NCBI GenBank assembly: GCA_015680685.1
Contig: MNCI01028379.1
Coordinates: 9,974 to 44,120 of the forward strand
DNA length: 34,147 nt
Direction of reading: 5' to 3'
Source: Gnetum montanum
Taxonomy: Eukaryota > Streptophyta > Gnetopsida > Gnetales > Gnetaceae
This document shows, one piece after another, positions 30,453-34,147 of the stretch; the first letter of the stretch is position 1; each line of letters starts with the position of its first letter. Under the pieces are notes generated by a model that was not told the DNA's origin, ran no database searches, and saw nothing but the letters and a program-made list of their open reading frames with translations. The position numbers and the translations under genes are program-made.

Positions 30453-30680
30453 TTAGTATATAATGCATCCTTCTACTTCTTCTGCTATTTGCCTTCTTAA
30501 TGCCTGTACTATTGCAAGGGTGCTCATGTATGTAAAAAAAAGTGGTTTACTGAGTAAATCTACCAATTGATAGTTAGAATCTACATGCATTGGTTTGATG
30601 TTTTCACCTACTTTTTGATTAATAAAGTAATTTTTTATATTAATATTTGTTAGCATTTTATGTCGAATGTAACAACTCAT
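30453..30680 (-). pseudogene. Ty1/copia RNase H C-terminal fragment
   Basis: The 75-residue open piece has RHKMLTNINIKNYFINQKVG, IKPMHVDSNYQLVDLLSKPL and a short tail. This matches the end of copia pol (normally ...TKHIEI.YHFIREKV...VRPVHVSS..QLADIFTKPL). The catalytic part of RNase H and the rest of pol are not seen upstream (30681 onward). It belongs to a different superfamily from all other elements here. Confidence 0.75.
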
Positions 30681-31890
30681 ATTTTAGTAAAGGTTGTAGA
30701 ATGGTTGAGGAAGGTTAATAATATTAATTTTTTATGTGCATAATTAATTTTTCTTATCATATGATAAACTTTTATTACTCATGTTTAATTATTTTTACCA
30801 TTATGCATGATTAATGATTTTACCTATCACTAGTGTTCACTAACTAAGTGAATGAGTTGTGGTAGGTTCTCATGAAGGATATGGCATGGACATGGTATGG
30901 CTATAATGACATCGCATGTGATTTATTCATGTAATTTGTAATTTTAATTTTAATTTGGTTATTGCTTATATTAAAAGGGATAAAGGTATATAAGTCACAT
31001 GGGCCATAGAGGTAGATGAGAGAGGGTAGCTAGTTCACATGGATTGGAGGTACATGGAGTAGGGAAGAAGCCTTTAAGTACCACACACTCCCTTAACCCA
31101 AAGCATTCTTGGCCTCTTAGCTTAGCTCTTGGGTTGGAGGGCTACTAGGTTGGAGGAGTCAGGAGCTTCCTAGTCTAGGGAGCATATTGAAAGACTTGAG
31201 TAACAAAAGCTAGCAACATTTTGGGTGAGTAATCTTGGCCCCCTTTTCATGGTTCTTTTAGTTTACTAGATTTTGCATAGATGAGGGTTGGGTTTTGTTT
31301 TAATTGATGGAAAATTTTATATATCTAGCATATTTTGGATGGGTATTTCTACCATGTTTTTGTTGGCACATTTAGCCATTTCATGGAACAGCAAAAGTAG
31401 ATATTCAAAGGGAATGATATAGAACATGATTAAAATATGTAAATGATATTAATTCCACCCCAATGGTCATCACAAGATTTGGTCATTTTAACATGGATAT
31501 GCATATTCCTGAAATTCTTATCTTCATACATAGAATGTCAGAAATAGAAAACAAGATTGGTTGCTAATATATTAGATGGATGATTGAATGGCAAGAATTA
31601 AGTGGAACTTCACTCAAGGGACTACAATTCTCAGCAGAAATGCATCCATTATTAGTAAATCCACAGGCTGTTTTTGGAGAAAATCTAGATCAAGTTATGC
31701 TGAAAATCAAAAGGGTCTGCACATATAATTTCCATTATTGCCATAGATAAAAACGTACCACATGCTATGGTTGTTACTGTACAGCAATGTTCATATCTGA
31801 GAGCATTAAAAAAGGGTTCAGCAATTGTCCTGAACATACATCTTATGGATGCAAAATCATTCCAAAATCATTGGAAGCAGCACATCCAAT
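30681..31890. other. Unrecognised DNA with a possible promoter
   Basis: No supported ORF. GGTATATAAGTC at about 30985 is TATA-like and is followed by a leader-like stretch and GGGTGAGTAATC (about 31224), donor-like. Either an LTR remnant or chance. Confidence 0.35.
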
Positions 31891-32262
31891 TCAAAGGCCA
31901 GATTGCAGGGAAAAATGGAAATATTCAAAAATGATGTAAGCAAGAGTCTGCAAAAATAGAGGAAATGAACTCTGTGTTGAGAAGAAATAGTTACTGAATA
32001 CTGTCAGTAACTGGGTTGAACACAGAGAGAAAAAATGCAGTAGCAATGGCAATGAAAATGCAGTGACGCTAGCTGCCAAGAAAATGCCAGAATCCCTGCA
32101 TATTTTATTTAAAATTTTGTCAAACACTTGCTGCGAAGGGTTTCTTTGTTTTGATTCTGCAATGAGCCTAATCTCCTGGCCAAAGGGTACAGCAAATAAA
32201 TGACACAAGATCAGAATGTAGCCGGTTGCCACACCTATGCCTTTGCCTGCAACTCCGGATAG
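31891..32262 (-). other. Unassigned minus-strand open stretch (possible exon)
   Basis: An open frame of about 113-123 codons, without a Met start (GTG at 32232). A splice-acceptor-like TTGCAG precedes GKGIGVATG on the minus strand. Residues LILCHLFAVPFGQEIRLIAE and SVTAFSLPLLLHFFSL are hydrophobic and could be membrane segments. I recognise no family. It may be a decayed host exon or chance. Confidence 0.25.
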
Positions 32263-32620
32263 TTATGAGCGAAAACTACCAAACAAAATATGAATGCGCC
32301 GGACACTATGGCTGAAGGTTCTCAGATTCGAGTGAGTTAGTAAGTTAGTAGATGATGACCGCGGGAAGCTGTTCCAACTGCAATCACGTTATAAGGGTTC
32401 AACAGATGACACACGGCCACGACGGACATGAAAGACGTGGAGAAGGCAGCAGCAAAGCAGCGACAGGGTTTCAACAACATCAGCAACGAACTAAAGGCGG
32501 TAATCGCAACCTTGGACCAACCTGATGCAGCGCGGTGGCAGGAATAATGGACGGAGCAGTTTGGCAGTGGTGGCACACGTCGTGGGATGGCGCGCACAAG
32601 AAGGAGGGGGCAGAGCATGG
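32250..32620. other. GC-richer patch in AT-rich surroundings
   Basis: Composition changes sharply here (GCGCGGTGGCAGG, GGATGGCGCGCACAAG), with open frames on both strands (minus 32337-32672, plus 32525-32722), neither recognised. It could be captured host sequence or part of another transposon. Confidence 0.4.
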
Positions 32621-32747
32621 TGGTTAACCATGTCACAAAACGTTTACATTTACAGTATCTTCGCCCTTCCATTAGTAAACGTATTTGCTATCCTATGGAG
32701 TCAATTTTATAACTTATTATAAAATGGTGACGAAACAAAGCCTCATA

Positions 32748-32791
32748 CCAAAAACAAAAATACCAAATTCAAAAACAAAAATACCAAATTC
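32748..32791. repeat. 21-bp tandem repeat, two copies
   Basis: AAAAACAAAAATACCAAATTC occurs twice in direct succession (about 32750-32791). Confidence 0.8.
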
Positions 32792-32815
32792 TTGTATCAT
32801 GAATAAATATTTGTC

Positions 32816-32849
32816 AGTTACAAATTTTTCTTCATAAACATTTGTAACT
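32816..32849. repeat. 10-bp perfect inverted repeat (hairpin)
   Basis: AGTTACAAAT (32816-32825) and ATTTGTAACT (32840-32849) with a 14-base spacer. A second dyad, AATTGG-TTAAT-CCAATT, lies near 32880-32897. Both precede the TATA box at 32951. Confidence 0.7.
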
Positions 32850-32929
32850 TTCTCCTAACTTGTTGGAGAAGTAATCTTCTAATTGGTTAATCCAATTACT
32901 TGGGAGAAACGATAGGTGAATATGTAACT

Positions 32930-33085
32930 TCCCTACCTACCTTGGAACCCTATAAAAAGGCTTCAAGGTTAAAGGAAAGAGGGGAAAAAAAAAGAAAAAG
33001 GAGCATCATCATCACACTTGGAAGATTTGTAAAGAAGATGGTTTACAAGATGATTTGCTAGAATAAAGATTTCAGCCTCTTGTCA
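32930..33085 (+). promoter_or_regulatory. Promoter-like region: TATA box and A-rich leader, then AATAAAG
   Basis: CCCTATAAAAAGGC at about 32948-32961 is a good TATA box; GAATAAAG at about 33061 could be a polyadenylation signal about 110 bases on. TATA and polyadenylation signal close together suggest an LTR of an unrelated element, but neither its ends nor a PBS was found. Confidence 0.4.
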
Positions 33086-34147
33086 TGGTACTGTGAGTTA
33101 TGCATTTCATTTTTTGTTTTGTTTAAATTTCTTAGCTAGTGGTTTAGATAGTATCATCCTTGGCAAGTAGTTTTGGGATTTTTAGATTGCTCTTATTGTT
33201 CTTGTTGCCTGATAGAAATTTCTGTTAAAATTTTTCCATAGAAGCACTAGTGAATATAAAGCCTTAAGAGCATTTTAGTAGTAAATTTCATTATTGAGCA
33301 ACGTTTGGGAACTGCTATTGGGTTGTTGGAAGAGAGCCTCTGTTTGTAGTCACGTAATGGAACAATTTAGTAGCTAAGAGGGTTCAGAAAATCTTTGGTA
33401 TTTTGATCGGACCAGAATAGCTTCTTTATCTTTAAAGTGATTTTCCGTGTTATTTCAATCAAAAATTTTCAAGTCTTTAAAGGTTCCGTTTGAATGAAAT
33501 CGTTGGCATCTATTGTCTAGTCAAAGTGGAGTCTCGTACATGGTAGTTTACGCAGCGATTTTTGGTAGCACATTAGGATTGTTTTGAAGATATTGCTTGG
33601 TTGAGCCTTGGAGGTTTGAATAATTTGTAGATATTGAATTTGGAATAACTTTATTGCGAAGTGTTCACTCATGTCATTTTACCTTGTTTAAATATTTGAG
33701 ATCCACACAAATCTACTTTCTTTTCTTTTCTGTCTATTTCCATTGAATCTTGCTCTATTTCTAGTTTTCTTGTGGAACTACCTCTTTCTCTGGGGAAAAT
33801 TAGGAGTAGATTTGCGGAGTTGTGCTCAAATGTTTTTCCAAAATTTTACTTGTTACAAGCAGGTATTATAAGGACCGCGTAGACTAGGTAGTTGAACAAA
33901 ATAGGAAATTTTCAAGAACTCACAGTACTTGGCAAAGTTGGCTGAATCTCTTTAAAGTAAGTCATTTGTAGTTCATACACAATGAAATTGTCACATTTCT
34001 CACAACCGCACGCCGCAACAGCACATACACATACTCACATTAACTACTAAGTTATTTGGAGGTATCTGGACCTTGGTGTAGCCAGAGACCAGTAGGCACC
34101 TAAATCCTGTTCGAGGTCACTCATTGGCGGTCACGTCCCAAACGGTC
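33086..34147. other. Unrecognised AT-rich DNA to the window end
   Basis: No ORF, LTR or RNA gene recognised. Possibly the leader of the element suggested by the promoter at 32950. Confidence 0.4.

Noticed and set aside
1-34147. An intact new protein-coding system, tRNA, rRNA or host gene
   Set aside because: All recognised coding sequence is decayed retrotransposon; no intact gene could be supported on either strand.

Overview
This is a stretch of plant nuclear DNA made almost entirely of LTR retrotransposons. The evidence is several related LTRs (TG...CA ends, 5-bp target duplications), primer-binding sites matching the 3' end of tRNA-Asp, decayed Ty3/gypsy gag, protease, RT, RNase H and integrase, and a Ty1/copia scrap. 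I see no intact protein-coding gene, rRNA or tRNA. Nearly every coding remnant is broken, mostly by stops that C-to-T or G-to-A changes explain, as expected in long-methylated repeats. The repeat-heavy, AT-rich character suggests a land plant with a large genome; the species cannot be told from the sequence.

Layout. (1) 1-3339, minus strand: element 'X', with a window-truncated LTR (1-489) abutting a gag pseudogene (490-2216), PBS (2341-2359) and 5' LTR (2360-3339). (2) 3340-4479: unrecognised flanking DNA. (3) 4480-16202, plus strand: element 'E', a non-autonomous LTR retrotransposon with a perfect target duplication ACTCT (4475-4479 and 16203-16207). Its 5' LTR is split by 3.57 kb of DNA that is a second copy of X plus X's flank (4989-8564). 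Inside E are PBS, gag (9062-11043), a non-coding spacer, an LTR-like internal promoter (11859-11937), a probable leader intron and a long second ORF (12398-15152) in place of pol. (4) 16203-17040: flanking DNA. (5) 17041-28287: element 'D', an old chromovirus-like gag-PR-RT-RH-IN, broken by a solo LTR (19553-20328, exact duplication ACTTT, inside RNase H) and by a full element 'C' (20622-27641), a relative of E with gag and a dead protease but no RT or integrase. (6) 28288-34147: low-information DNA with a 148-bp tandem duplication, a copia RNase H remnant (30453-30680), a GC-richer patch near 32250-32620 and a TATA-bearing LTR-like segment near 32750-33080.

How the parts relate. X, E, C and the solo LTR share an LTR architecture: a U3 packed with GATATC-centred palindromes just upstream of a TATA box, and the same terminal ...CACTCATCA followed by a tRNA-Asp-type PBS. 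C and E share their internal order (gag, purine-rich tract, T-rich spacer, a conserved non-coding block, splice-acceptor-like site) and both lack RT and integrase, so they must have been mobilised in trans. The most unusual features are the duplication of X into E's LTR with microhomology at both joints, an 855-bp tract that is identical between the two X copies although their flanks differ by several percent, the palindromic promoter arrays, and the internal promoter/intron/ORF2 module of E. A 100-bp perfect inverted repeat bounded by Ns in element C looks like an assembly error.
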